Of a stretch of DNA of 64,000 nt, positions 1 to 11,317 are shown one piece after another. Below the pieces are notes generated by a model. The model did no database searches and was not told the origin of the DNA. It was given only the letters and a program-made list of their open reading frames with translations. This DNA is from Xylaria sp. FL1777. Its lineage: Eukaryota; Ascomycota; Sordariomycetes; Xylariales; Xylariaceae. The stretch spans positions 55,968-119,967 of the forward strand of contig MU400631.1 of assembly GCA_022578965.1 (NCBI GenBank), given 5' to 3'. Numbering within the stretch: position 1 is the stretch's first letter; each line of letters starts with the position of its first letter. The translations under genes and the position numbers were made by a program.

Positions 1-932
1 AGCACGGAGATCGCGGCTGAGGACACACTCAACTAATGATAGATCAATTTCGGAACTTGTTTGCTGCGTATTGAATTGTCTACAATGTATATAGTTAAAG
101 CATAGACGGCAAAAAATCAGAGTTGATGATCAGATACCTATATCATACGTGCTTGCGTCGTCGCCATGCCTAACCAGTTATGCTACTATAGTCTCAAGCG
201 CAAATTAAGGTCCGTGGAACTATTTAGTGGACGATGCAACAATTACTGTCAAATTTAAAGATAATAGATTTAGGGACGTAATATTCTGCGTCAGAGAAAA
301 AGAACGCGGCCAACTCCACGTAGAGCGAACGGTTTATGACCAATACTTCATTGACCAGTGTTGCTAATCTTCTGGCAGAGTGGGTAGTGAATCTCACGAG
401 ATTTATTCCTTTAAGACATTATAAAGATTATTTCTTTAGCCGAGTTATTATGTTTATGTGTTATTACAAAGACGTTAGTTGTTTAAGTACTAAAAAAAGT
501 TACAAAGTTTTTGTGTTTTGAATTGTTACAAAATATTATTTAAATTAATAATTCATTAGATAGTGAACCATATTTTTCTTTCCGGAAAAAAAAAATATAG
601 ACTTTGTGCGAGTATTCGTAAGTGTAAGTTGTTTACAACTTACTACCTACTAACACAAAAAAGTTAGTTCCATTTCAGCCTCAAGCTCCCTTGGAAGGGG
701 AACCATACTTACGCCACATCTTCAATCCCTAATTCTCAAAAATTCAACTCATCGTCATCGTCTTACTTGCCATAGTAACACTGACGTCCCCCCTTATACC
801 TGCCACACTCAATATACTATATATTCCTAAATGCGCCAAACTCGCCTGACCTCCTCATGAGCGCCAACTCGACGTAACGACCGTCTCACCGTAGCACACC
901 ACCTCTGGACCTGTCGCATTTCCGGTTGCATC
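1..932. other. Intergenic region upstream of the P5A ATPase gene
   Basis: No gene is supported here. The only open frame of note (336-521, 61 residues) has no recognisable domain and ordinary AT-rich intergenic composition. The last 250 bases are rich in C and T and contain several short CT tracts, typical of a fungal 5' leader, and end at the ATG at 933. No convincing TATA box or operator was seen. Confidence 0.6.
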
Positions 933-3900
933 ATGGCTCCTCCTCCCCCCCTCGTCGACAACGCCCAGATCAAGAGCGCCGAGCTGCTGTCGCCGCTCCC
1001 CGTCTACCTCCATACCTATATCTGGCCTTTTGCTATAATATGGCCCATCTTCGCGCGCTACTTCTTCACCCCCGAACTCTACGAGAAACACATCGCCTCT
1101 TCCGAATGGACATTCGTCTGGTGCGGCACCATCATCACCCTCCAGAGTCTCGTGTGGTTGAGCACCAATTGGAGCGTCGATCTCAAGGCGCGCTTCACTG
1201 CAACAAAGGCCAAGAACCTCCAGTATGCCAAGCTTATCAAGATCGTGCCTGTCGCGAATGCTGGCTCGGCTGAGATATGTACTATTTCTCGCGACAAGGT
1301 ACCGCCTGCTCCGTCACCTCTATTCACTCTTCCTGTCCCTCTCTCGTTGTTTTTCTTTCGCCACGGGCGCGTTTACGGAGAACATGCCTCACTGACGAAT
1401 TCTTCTTAATCGTCCTAATAGGTCAATGACGACACGAACTTATCTTTTCTATTCCAAAAACGTCGCTTTCTCTACAACCCCGTCAAGCAATCCTTTCATC
1501 CTCTGACCTACGAGATCGATGCCGAACCCAGACCCCGTATCGACAAGTTCCAGAACTGTCGAGGCATCGCTACACAGGCTGAACTCTCGAGACTCGAGCA
1601 GTACTATGGCAACAACACCTTCGATATTCCCGTCCCCACTTTCACCGAGCTCTTCAAGGAACACGCCGTCGCTCCCTTCTTCGTCTTCCAAATCTTCTGT
1701 GTTGGCCTGTGGATGCTGGACGAATATTGGTACTATTCCCTCTTCACTCTCTTCATGCTCGTTGCGTTTGAGAGCACCGTTGTCTGGCAACGTCAGAGAA
1801 CCCTCACCGAGTTCCGTGGCATGAACATCAAGCCTTACGATATGTGGGTTTACCGATTGGGGAAGTGGATTGAGATACAGAGCGACAAGCTTCTACCTGG
1901 GGATCTCGTTTCCGTCGGCCGCACAAGAGAAGATAGCGGCGTGGCCTGCGATATGCTCCTAGTCGAAGGGACTGCTATTGTTAACGAGGCCATGCTATCT
2001 GGCGAGAGCACCCCATTATTGAAGGATTCTATACAGCTACGACCTGGCGAAGCACCCATTGATACTGAAGGATTGGATAAGACCGCTTTCTTGTGGGGTG
2101 GCACCAAGGTTTTGCAAGTGACACATGGGAATCCCGATGAAGAAAAACCGAAGCTCGCGTCTGGTGTTCCTCTCCCACCCGACAATGGTGTCATGGCTGT
2201 CATTATGAAAACAGGTTTTGAGACTTCACAGGGCAGCCTTGTCCGCACCATGATCTACTCGACCGAGCGAGTCTCCGCAAATAATCGCGAGGCTCTACTA
2301 TTCATTCTGTTCCTTCTGATATTTGCGCTGGCCGCCTCCTGGTATGTGTGGGACGAAGGTGTTAAGAAGGATCGCAAACGATCGAAACTCCTTCTCGACT
2401 GCATCTTGATCGTGACGAGCGTAGTCCCTCCCGAATTGCCTATGGAACTCAGTCTTGCCGTCAACACCAGTCTCGCAGCACTGGCCAAGTTTGCCATATT
2501 TTGCACTGAACCGTTCCGCATTCCCTTCGCCGGCCGTATTGATGTAGCTTGCTTCGACAAGACTGGTACCTTAACGGGCGAAGATCTCGTTGTTGAAGGT
2601 ATTGCTGGTTTAGGACTTGGCCAAGATGGCACCAACACCCCGCGGGAAGCCAATGGTGCCCACAGTCGTATGACTCCCGTTATGGAAGCTAGAATGGAGA
2701 CTACTCTTGTGCTTGCGACAGCCCACGCCCTTGTCAAGCTTGAAGAAGGCGATATCGTCGGTGATCCTATGGAGAAGGCAACCTTGAATGCTCTTGGATG
2801 GCGGCTGGGTAAGAACGATATCCTTGCTGCAAAGACGAGTGCTGGTGTTCGAGGCACATCTGGAACTGTTCAAATTAAGCGTCGCTTCCAGTTCTCCTCT
2901 GCCTTGAAACGTCAAAGCTCCGTCGCCACGGTTAACTCTGTCGATCCCAGGACGGGTCAAAAGATGCGGGGCACTTTTGTTGGCGTCAAGGGCGCACCAG
3001 AGACTATTATGAAGATGTTGGTGACGGTGCCAGGAGACTATGAAGAGACATACAAGTACTTCACCCGACGAGGATCTCGTGTGCTTGCTCTCGCTTACAA
3101 GCAACTGAGTGTCGATAGTGAATTGGGCTCTGGCAAGATTAACGATTTGAAACGAGAGAACGTTGAGGCCGAACTGACCTTTGCCGGGTTCCTGGTCCTG
3201 CAATGTCCCTTGAAGGACGATGCGAAGCAGGCCGTTCGAATGCTTAACGAGAGTAGCCACCGGGTTGTTATGATTACTGGAGACAACCCACTCACGGCTG
3301 TTCATGTCGCACGTGAGGTTGAGATAGTCGATCGAGACGTGTTAATATTGGATGCACCCGAGAAGAACGATGGTGGTCAAAGACTCATCTGGCGTAGCGT
3401 GGATGATCAGATCAACATTGATGTTGACCCATCTAAGCCTATTGACCCTGAAATTATCAAATCCAAGGATATTTGTGTTACAGGATATGCCCTGGCTCAA
3501 TTCAAAAGTAATACTGCTGGCTGGCAGGCTTTGCTACGCTATACATGGGTATACGCCCGTGTTTCTCCCAAGCAGAAGGAAGAGATCCTCCTCGGTCTGA
3601 AAGATATGGGCTACTTCACTCTCATGGCTGGAGACGGCACTAATGACGTTGGTGCCTTGAAACAGGCACATATTGGTGTCGCTTTACTCAACGGAACACA
3701 GGATGACTTAAACAGGATTGCTGAACACTCGCGTAACACTAAGATGAAGGAACTATACCAGAAACAAGTCGATCTCATGAAAAGATTCAACCAACCTGCA
3801 CCCCCTGTACCCGTCATGATCGCCCATCTTTATTCACCTGGTCCTTCTAACCCTCATTATCAAAAAGCAATCGAGCGGGAGGCCCAGAAAAAAGGTGTCA

Positions 3901-5092
3901 CGGTCGAGGAGTATGCTAGAGCGAATGGGAATAGTCTTGATGGCCTTACTGCTGCAGTTGCTACCCAACCACCCGTCCCGGCCAGTACTCATATATCCAA
4001 ACAGCAACAATCGATGAACAAGGCTGCGGGATTCGCCGATAAGATGACTAGCGCTATGATGGAGCAAGAGATGGGTGATGATGAAGCGCCGACCCTAAAG
4101 TTGGGCGATGCATCTGTTGCTGCACCTTTTACGAGCAAGCTGCGGAATGTCATCGCCATCCCCAATATCATTCGCCAAGGTCGTTGTACACTTGTTGCCA
4201 CTATACAGATGTACAAGATCCTGGCCCTTAACTGTTTGATCAGTGCTTACAGTCTGAGCGTTCTTTATCTGGAAGGCATTAAATTCGGAGACGGCCAAAT
4301 CACAATTAGTGGCATGCTTATGAGTGTCTGCTTCCTGTCCATCTCTCGAGCCAAATCTGTCGAAGGGCTGTCGAAAGAGCGTCCACAACCAAACATCTTC
4401 AATTTTTACATTATCGGTTCGATTCTAGGCCAATTCGCGGTCCATATTGTCACGCTGGTCTACATTGCGCAATTTTGTGAGAAACTTGAGCCGTAAGTCC
4501 CACCTCCATTGATATGATGGTCGCCTGCATCATAACTCACTGACCAAAAATTCGTTGTAGACGCTCTGAAGTAATTGATCTAGAAGCGGAATTCAAGCCT
4601 TCGCTTCTAAACAGCGCCGTATACCTCTTGCAACTCATCCAACAGATCTCTACTTTTGCGGTCAATTACCAGGGCAGACCTTTCCGAGAGTCACTCTCGG
4701 AAAATAAGGGCATGTTCTACGGCATTATTGGTGTGACTGCTATAGCGTTTTCTTGCTCAACGGAGTTTATTCCTGAGATCAACGAGCAAATGAAGCTAGT
4801 CAAATTCAGCGACGAGTTCAAGATAACAATGACTGCTGTTATGATTCTTGATTACGCGGCTTGCTGGGTAATTGAAGTAGTGCTCAAGCGATTATTCAGT
4901 GATTATCATCCACGTGATATTGCCAACAGGCGAGCTGACCAGCTGGAACGTGAGCAAACCCGTAAAGCAGCTGAACAAGAATCAAGGGATGCTGAAGATG
5001 AGAAGAAGCGATTGGCTAAAGTTGAGGAGTTTGAAAGGAAGGTCGAAGATCGAAGACGGAAGATTCAGGAATGGGCTGGGGGTAACCGATAA
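933..5092 (+). CDS. spf1: P5A-type ATPase, ER transmembrane-helix dislocase (Spf1/ATP13A1 family)
   Basis: Three exons, 933-1298, 1422-4492 and 4561-5092, encode 1,322 residues; the phases (0, then 2) join cleanly. The introns begin GTACCG and GTAAGT, end in TAG, and each has a CTGAC branch site. P-type ATPase signatures appear in order: SGES (315-318, actuator domain), PPELPME (458-464, the P5A signature in membrane segment 4), DKTGTLT with the phosphorylated Asp501, ITGDNP in the nucleotide/phosphorylation region, and GDGTND (859-864). Hydrophobic helices occur at the N-terminus (two P5A-type segments), around segment 4 and in the C-terminal membrane block. The last 50 residues form a charged Lys/Glu/Arg tail, probably a coiled coil. 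By family knowledge, P5A pumps sit in the ER and extract misinserted helices; ion homeostasis effects are indirect. Length slightly exceeds yeast Spf1 (about 1,215), as is usual in moulds. No damage seen. Confidence 0.96.
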
Positions 5093-6879
5093 ATCGCAAA
5101 AACTACATCATGTACCAGCAGGGTCAGGCCTATTTAGTAGTTAGAAGGCCGGAAAGAAGTGATGAATAGGTTAACACATGGATATGTATATTTTATTTAG
5201 AGCTACATTGTCTACATTTAGATTAGAAAAGGCAGGCTTATTTCTTTTACTCACAACAATGAGTTTTAAATATGAAGTTGTTGGTGTATAAACCATAGAA
5301 ACGCTTCCAAGTTCTTTACGAACCTGCTTACTTGATTCGTAGTACACATCTGATAATCGTTTAATTGCTCAAGTCAAATTAGGAAAAGTATATACTCGAG
5401 ATTGTAGGTACAGCTGATCCCTATGCCAAATTGTTTATCTTCCAACATCTACTAGTTGACGGCCACGGGACATAACAAGTGGCGGCATGGGTTTGTGGAT
5501 AGTCAATCTCATATGAGTGTGAGTCGAGTATTATGAGTCCATAGCTTGATTCTGTCCCTAGTCAATACATTGTTGATGTCAGTTGTTAGTTTGCCTTGAG
5601 ACAGTAATTTTCTTGGCGGCGCGTGCCCGGTAACGGTGGGGGGATTTACCAACTTGTTGCCTAGTTTAGGGACCTTCAGCTTATGTTGTGGGTGCAAACC
5701 GTTATATTTCCATATAGCGATAGAGCTCATGAATCGAGAATCTGTACTAGGCCTAGGCAAAAGACCTAAGAGAAAGGCGGGCTCTGCTGGCCTACCCGAA
5801 GCATCCCGCCTCACTGATAGTGCTCACGGATACTTTCTTCTCTCTTCTTAACGTAACCCTTTGGGGGGTTGTTATACCGCACCACCGCCCTCTATTCGCC
5901 CTAGGTAGAAAAAGGTCGTTCCGTTTGAAGACCCTGTTAGATATAATTACCTACAGCCTTTATAAATTCTCTCAGGGCATTGTGCCTCGAGCACTTTATT
6001 GTGATCGCATACTCACTTCGGCAATGTAGACATCTCACGATAAAAAGGCATCCATGACATACTAAACTCGTATTTTAAGAAATAAACGACCCTGTATTCT
6101 CCTTGCACGTCTTCTCGCAAAGCTTCCTAGAGGCTCGTCTTATAATGTGTCTATTGGTATAGTGATCTAGCCTGTAATCCAGAATTGGTTATTTTGAAAA
6201 ATAATTATCCGAGAACCCCTCCTTGCGACAAGACAATTTTCATCCCTTGTCTTAATAAATACTACCATTGTAACCAGCGCCTAGACTTAGGTAACAGGGG
6301 CACCAATGATCATCTAGCTGTCTCATCTGGGTTGCGTTATATTTCGAAGTGGCTGAATTCTTCGAATCACTTGACCTTCTTGATACTGTTGGTAGCGCTT
6401 AGAAGACAGTCGTCGTTACTTCTTTATCTAAGGACGATTGCTGCGCCATACCAACGGACATGAGCACTTGATTTCTCTGCTATTGTTGGTGATATTAGGC
6501 CTGTCAACTCTAGTCTTTTCCCAAATTATCTCGACAGCTCCAAGGGAAAGGTACCGGCCACTAGTGCTCGAAATTCTTCACAAGATGGCAAGAAAAAGTA
6601 TATAACCGTCGTCGAGCCCACCTAGCTTGCTGTATTCCATCATCTCTGCATGTCAACCCTCCTCACTGCCAAATTTGAAAAGTATCAAGCTCTAGTTTGC
6701 AGCCTTCACCATCTCCATCAAACCAATTCGAGCTCTTTTCTCCGGGCAATCGAATAAGCGCAAAGCCTAGCTAAAAGAAAAAGCCATCTCTATCTTTGCG
6801 AGCTACTTTTGTGGTTCCAGGTACGTCTTAATCTATATTTGTAGGTACTTCATGCTCATGAAGAAGCAGACTTTCCAAC
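5093..6879. other. Intergenic region with the 3' UTR of the ATPase gene
   Basis: Short frames on both strands (for example 5509-5814 minus and 6185-6463 plus) have no domain-like character and no plausible splice partners. The first 200 bases are the likely 3' UTR of the ATPase gene. From about 6590 the sequence has a TATATAA-like element followed by a CT-rich, A-tract leader typical of fungal 5' UTRs, which leads into the small cysteine-rich frame at 6880. Confidence 0.55.
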
Positions 6880-6999
6880 ATGGCGGCATACACAGAAATT
6901 AAGGCTCCCGTTGACCAAGACAAATGCCCTGGGTGTAAAGAGGAGAAAAATACTATTTGTCGATCTTGTGGTCAGTGCGTTAGATGCTGTGACTGCTAA
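6880..6999 (+). CDS. Tentative cysteine-rich micro-protein (39 aa), possible zinc-binding
   Basis: An uninterrupted frame of 39 codons starts at the ATG at 6880 and stops with TAA at 6997-6999. It contains eight cysteines, all in the C-terminal 24 residues: C16-x2-C19, then C27-x2-C30-x2-C33-x2-C36, C37 and C39. The CPGC and CRSCGQC pairs look like zinc-ribbon knuckles. A CT-rich leader and a TATATAA-like element near 6597 lie upstream. I do not recognise the family. It may be a complete micro-protein or one exon of a longer gene; a possible donor/acceptor pair just upstream is only about 30 nt apart, too short for a normal intron. The opposite strand also has a 108-residue frame (7182-6856) that I regard as a shadow. 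Confidence 0.42.
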   Translation: MAAYTEIKAPVDQDKCPGCKEEKNTICRSCGQCVRCCDC

Positions 7000-7352
7000 A
7001 TAGGATATGGAGATCCTACATACCGTTACTATGAGCAGGATAATTGCACATTTCATGTTAGGGTTGTCTATGTTACAGGGGCTGGTGGTGGCTTGAATGG
7101 CAAAGGGGCGAGAAGGTTTCCTTTTGTTTTGAAACTTCCACACTTGCTTGAATTTCCTAACTCCTCTCATCATCACACTCATTTAGATGTTATTTTATAC
7201 AGTCATTATAAAACCTGTAGGATAAGGTATAATTTGCGATCAATGAATTTCATACTTTAACTTGCATTGACGTCGTGCTGGGGAGCTAACTAATCTATAT
7301 TAGTCCTGGTCTTGTTAATGGGTTCAACAAGCTGATCAATCAATCAGGATGA
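7000..7352. other. Convergent intergenic spacer
   Basis: This stretch separates the small plus-strand frame from the end of the minus-strand SRR1 gene. It is moderately AT-rich and shows no gene. It probably holds the two convergent 3' UTRs; a TTTATACAGTC...AATAAAG-like stretch was looked for but no clear polyadenylation signal was found. Confidence 0.5.
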
Positions 7353-8551
7353 TTACTCTCCGATTCTAACGAATATTTCTAGCTGATGCAGAGACCCCTC
7401 AAGCTTTGTAGCCTCCGATGGAACCGGGAAACTCGTAGTTTCATATTGGTTCCACATCTGCCTCGTCCTGGGAGATTCAGGATCGGCCCATGGTTTTCTG
7501 AGTAGTGCATAGATTAGTTACAACTATAGCAAGTAGCAGATAGGTATTACATACTTAAGGTGGTTATAGACTCCAGCGCTAGTTCTTTCGGCACAGATAA
7601 TAGCGGCTGGTCGTGCGAGGTCCGCGATGATCTGCTTGACTGGAGCGGCAGTGAACGCAGAGAATACAATAGACTCGTGATCCAATTCTGCAAAACCTCC
7701 TGCCCCATACTCTCCTGCAACTTCGAACCCGATTTCCTGTAACAAATTCTTTGTCTCATCTGAGTAGTTTGGGTCCTGGGTAAGCAGCCTTACGTCACTG
7801 TCATAAGAACGGGCAATATCGGCCATTGTCAACGCCATTGCATGATGGATAAAAGCTCCCTTTACAACGCTTGTTTCTGGCTCACGTTTGTCTTCTGTTT
7901 TAGAGTCGTTCTCTATCCTCCACCAATCGGGCGGTTTAAAGTTCATATCACCCAGCCCGAAGCAAACAATTTTAGTCACTTTTATATTCCCCTTTCTGCC
8001 CAAGAGCTTACGAAATTGAGATATTAAAGTTTCGCAACTCGCGCTCTCGTTCCATTGCTGTTGACTGGATTCAAACAGAAACTTTACGTTCTTAATAGGC
8101 CCTTCATAGTTGCGTAACGTCTGGTTAACCCAGTCAACAAGATATGTGCAATTGTATAGCTCGGGCGGGACATCCGGTTTAGCCCGGACAAGACGCCAAT
8201 ACTCCTGGAACTTAACATATGGCTTCCTAAGGTTAGGCAATATTGACAGTTTAGTATAAAATCAATAGATATAAGGCCTCTGAAGTCATACCAGATTGGC
8301 TTCTGAACTCCAAACATCGGATTCTTAATGTGTACTAAGCTACCGTCGAGACGGCGGACGGTAAACTTCTCGGCAGCATGTGACTGCGCTAGTTGTTGTT
8401 CAATATGTAGAAGATCTTCTTTCCGCCATAGCTTGGCTCCTAATTCATACAAGTCTGATGCTTGCTGACTGCTGGTTCTCCAAGGGGAACAGCCATATTC
8501 AAGAATTGGTTCTAAGAGCTGGCCGACTCCGTCTTGCATGGGGCACGACAT
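7353..8551 (-). CDS. SRR1-domain protein (SRR1/Ber1-like)
   Basis: Three exons on the minus strand, 8551-8292, 8226-7555 and 7497-7353, give 358 residues. Intron 1 (65 nt) has a GTATGA donor and a TACTAAAC branch; intron 2 (57 nt) has a GTATGT donor, a CTAAT branch and CAG acceptor. Splicing joins frames exactly (phase 2 both times; Trp87 and a Lys are completed across junctions). The SRR1-like core shows the strand-loop IVCFGLGD (173-180), an Ala-rich helix with LTMADIARS, then QDPNYSD (from about 237), GFAELD (264-269) and a SIVFSAF-to-ARPAAIIC Rossmann-like stretch. Exon 3 adds a conserved-looking tail (WADPESPRTRQMW). In plants SRR1 affects circadian and light signalling and in yeast Ber1 affects microtubule stability; the molecular activity is not established, so only the family is assigned. 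It is divergent from the SDR gene. Confidence 0.88.
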
Positions 8552-9139
8552 ACTCGGGAGATTAATTCGCCTCGTAGCGTCCTACGGGAAAAAGTTAGCT
8601 CAAATGTAGACAAGAGAGGGATTCAATATTTTAATTTCACGACTGGAGTCCTTAAGAGAGGGAATGCTCGTACATGGGGTCCATTTGTATATTAATTTTA
8701 AGATGGAAGAAGGAAATATTCCATATACAAAATGTGTGCGGAAAGACTAGCGTATGCACATTAGTGGCACAGGCTCTAACTCGTCAATCCATTCAAAGTA
8801 TTACAGAAGCTACTGTAGCTAAAACATATACTCTAAGCAACCGAAAAGTGTATCGCCTACGATGCGCGACTAGTATGTGCTTACGGGCTGTTGGCTACGA
8901 TGTGCACAGCCTGCATATTGATATAACATCATAGACGCTCCCAACGCGCTCGCCTAAGCATACCGCTCACCTGCTACCCCTCCGCTCAAACACCAGGCTG
9001 CTTCTCTAAGATACTCGCTTTCTGTTGCATACTTAAACATAAGCAGTGTATCTCCAAAAGAACTACGGCAGACACCATTTAAGTTGATTATCTTTGAGCA
9101 CGCTTTAAAGCACCGAATTAACTTACAACACCTGTCATC
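8552..9139. other. Divergent promoter region between the SRR1 and SDR genes
   Basis: This spacer must hold both promoters, as the SRR1 gene leaves leftward and the SDR gene rightward. A short plus-strand frame (8674-8934) has no domain character. The last 100 bases before 9140 contain a CAAAAGAAC/ACACC-type leader. No specific operator could be identified. Confidence 0.5.
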
Positions 9140-10174
9140 ATGACGAATACAATTCTAATTACCGGAGCAACTGGATTGATCGGTTTTCGCATTCTCCTTG
9201 CCGCCCTTGCCGCCGGCCACAACGTGCGCTTTACCGCACGATCCGAAACAAAAGCTCGAACGGTATCTGCCAATCCGGCAGTCCAAAAGATGCTCACTGG
9301 CAACAAAGACGGCAACCGTCTGTCATCGGCCATCATTCCCGACCTCACAGTTGTTGGGGCTTTCGACACTGCCATGAAGGGCGTAACTCACGTAATCCAT
9401 GCCGGTTCGCCTGTCCCCAAGCCGACGTATGACCCTACCACGGAGATCTTCCAGGCGACGATCGGGATTTCATCGAATATCCTGTTAGCCGCTCTTAAAA
9501 CACCGACCGTACGACGTGTCGTTATCACATCATCGATTGTTTGCAATCTGCCACTGGGTCCCTTGCCCCCAACAACGACGCCAGTCTCAGCTTGCGATCG
9601 CGTTCCGTTACCTGAACCACTTCCTTCGTCGTTCGATGACGTATTTAGTGGTTATATATATGGCAAGGTGGTCGAGATGCACCAAAGCGATGAGTTTGCT
9701 AAGAAGCAGCAGCCGCACTTTACTATCTCGCATGTCGTCCCTGGCTACGTTTTCGGACGAAACGAACTTATGCTCGATGCCGAGATGATGAGGTCGCAGA
9801 ATAGTTCCAATAATTTCATGGTAATGGGCATGACGGGCGGGGAGCTTCCTTTCCCCATACACGGTGCATTCGCTCATATCGACGACGTGGCTGAGACTCA
9901 CTTAAAAGTAGCCTTCCTGGAGTCTGAGGGGCCGCATCGAGATTTTGGTATCGCTACCAAAATAGATTACGGCTCGATTTTCGATATTGTGCACAAAGCT
10001 TTTCCAAAGGCTACTGCTGCTGGTATATTTAAACGTGGATCTGTTCCTACGTTGCCGGTTGCTTATGATTCTAGTGATGTCGAGCAACTGCTGGGTCACC
10101 TTCGAACATTCGAAGATGCTGTGATTGACGTTGCTGGTCAGTACTTGGAGAAGCTAGGACTGGAGAAGGCGTGA
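9140..10174 (+). CDS. Extended short-chain dehydrogenase/reductase (NAD(P)-dependent, Gre2/dihydroflavonol-reductase-like)
   Basis: A single uninterrupted exon encodes 344 residues. The N-terminal Rossmann motif is TGATGLIG (8-15), the extended-SDR glycine pattern, followed by Arg33/Arg35 in a position often used to bind the NADP phosphate (inference). Ser131-Ser132 in VITSS and the pair Tyr172-x3-Lys176 (YIYGK) supply the catalytic Ser-Tyr-Lys set. A PGYVFGR segment follows, as in dihydroflavonol-4-reductase and Gre2-type enzymes, which reduce aldehydes or ketones. The substrate cannot be told from sequence. Length fits the family. No neighbour suggests a secondary-metabolite cluster; a housekeeping or detoxification role is possible. 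The GC content and codon use resemble those of the other genes, and there is no sign of RIP. Confidence 0.93.
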   Translation: MTNTILITGATGLIGFRILLAALAAGHNVRFTARSETKARTVSANPAVQKMLTGNKDGNRLSSAIIPDLTVVGAFDTAMKGVTHVIHAGSPVPKPTYDPTTEIFQATIGISSNILLAALKTPTVRRVVITSSIVCNLPLGPLPPTTTPVSACDRVPLPEPLPSSFDDVFSGYIYGKVVEMHQSDEFAKKQQPHFTISHVVPGYVFGRNELMLDAEMMRSQNSSNNFMVMGMTGGELPFPIHGAFAHIDDVAETHLKVAFLESEGPHRDFGIATKIDYGSIFDIVHKAFPKATAAGIFKRGSVPTLPVAYDSSDVEQLLGHLRTFEDAVIDVAGQYLEKLGLEKA

Positions 10175-11317
10175 AGATAGGGGACGCTATATTAGTTTTG
10201 TAGGATGAAAGACGTGGTAGATAGACAGAGAATCCCCATTCATAATGCAAAGTAGTTGAGGAGCTTGCGAGAAAACCTGACTTAGGTTTTGATCCTAAAC
10301 AGGGTTTAAGGCTTGGTTTAAAGCTTATATATTAGATAAGCTAACTAATGTTAGTTAGTTTAATTAATAATATTAATGATTTAGTTACCTTTAAATACTT
10401 AATAGTTTAATATTCTAGCTTAAGATATTATCCCTTATATCTGACAATAACAAGGGCTGACTAGTCAGGACTTGGAGCGTGGGAACTGACTCCATTTAGA
10501 ATAATAATCTGACATGCCCGCCAACGTCCATATGGTCCCTTCTGGACCCTTGGGGCCAAGGGGCTGCATCTTGAGTCTATATACAATTGGTCCGGTCTAC
10601 TAAACCTCCGGAGCCCCCCACTATGTCTTGCATTAGCGAGGGCTGAATAGCTTCAAATCTGGAACATATGATACTGTGTCAATAGATCTACATTTAGCGT
10701 AGGACGGCCTGGGTGTCTCGCCGAACCTTGCATTCGGCACGCGTACAAGATATTCAGTGCGGGACTATGCGTTTGGAAAGCGTACAGCAGGTTCAGCGCG
10801 GGTAGCGCGTGTAACAGAAGATGTGTTTAGTGAGTGGGGTTAGGTATTGAACTTTGAATAATTCAACGCAACGTTTGATTTTTCGATTAATGGCTTAGTT
10901 ACTTCATTAATATTGAGGTAGCATATTCCCTAGGTTATTATGAATCTAACGATACCTTATAGTACTTTGTTATAGGACCTTGGGTTATACATAAAGTTAC
11001 AAATTTACTACCTAGGAGGTTAGTATATATGTACCGTTACGGCAAAATATATATGGAGGGTACTTACAAAGGGGGATGGTTTGATTTTTTACCCATTGTT
11101 AAGTACCTAGTAGGTAGTGTTATGTGGTAATAGCGCTCCATACAGGTGCCAAACACATTCAATTGAGCCCTCCGCAATCGCAGATGCAGATGCAGACGAC
11201 AGGACAGGCAAACCATTTATACGTACTGGTAACGCTCATCTCAAACGAATATATGGGCATCCTTTCTCTCCTGTTGTCTACATCTCAGTCCATCTCATCT
11301 CTTGGCCATCTCCAATC
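10175..11317. other. Intergenic region with a short AT-rich patch
   Basis: No gene is supported. A patch at about 10300-10450 is AT-rich and resembles the distant block on the right; it contains the palindrome GCTAACTAATGTTAGTTAG (about 10338-10356), which recurs in near-identical form at about 15602-15620. At 10990-11115 there are several TACCTA/TAGGTA-type mini-palindromes. The upstream extension of the DUF6604 frame to 11117 is open by chance and is treated as the 5' leader. Confidence 0.5.

Noticed and set aside
336..521. 61-residue frame upstream of the ATPase gene; similar short frames at 5509-5814, 6185-6463 and 8674-8934
   Set aside because: No domain, no plausible splice sites and no coding composition; lengths are expected by chance.
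11117..11317. Upstream extension of the DUF6604 frame
   Set aside because: The extension is low-quality sequence before a methionine that starts the known DUF6604 N-terminus. It is treated as the leader.
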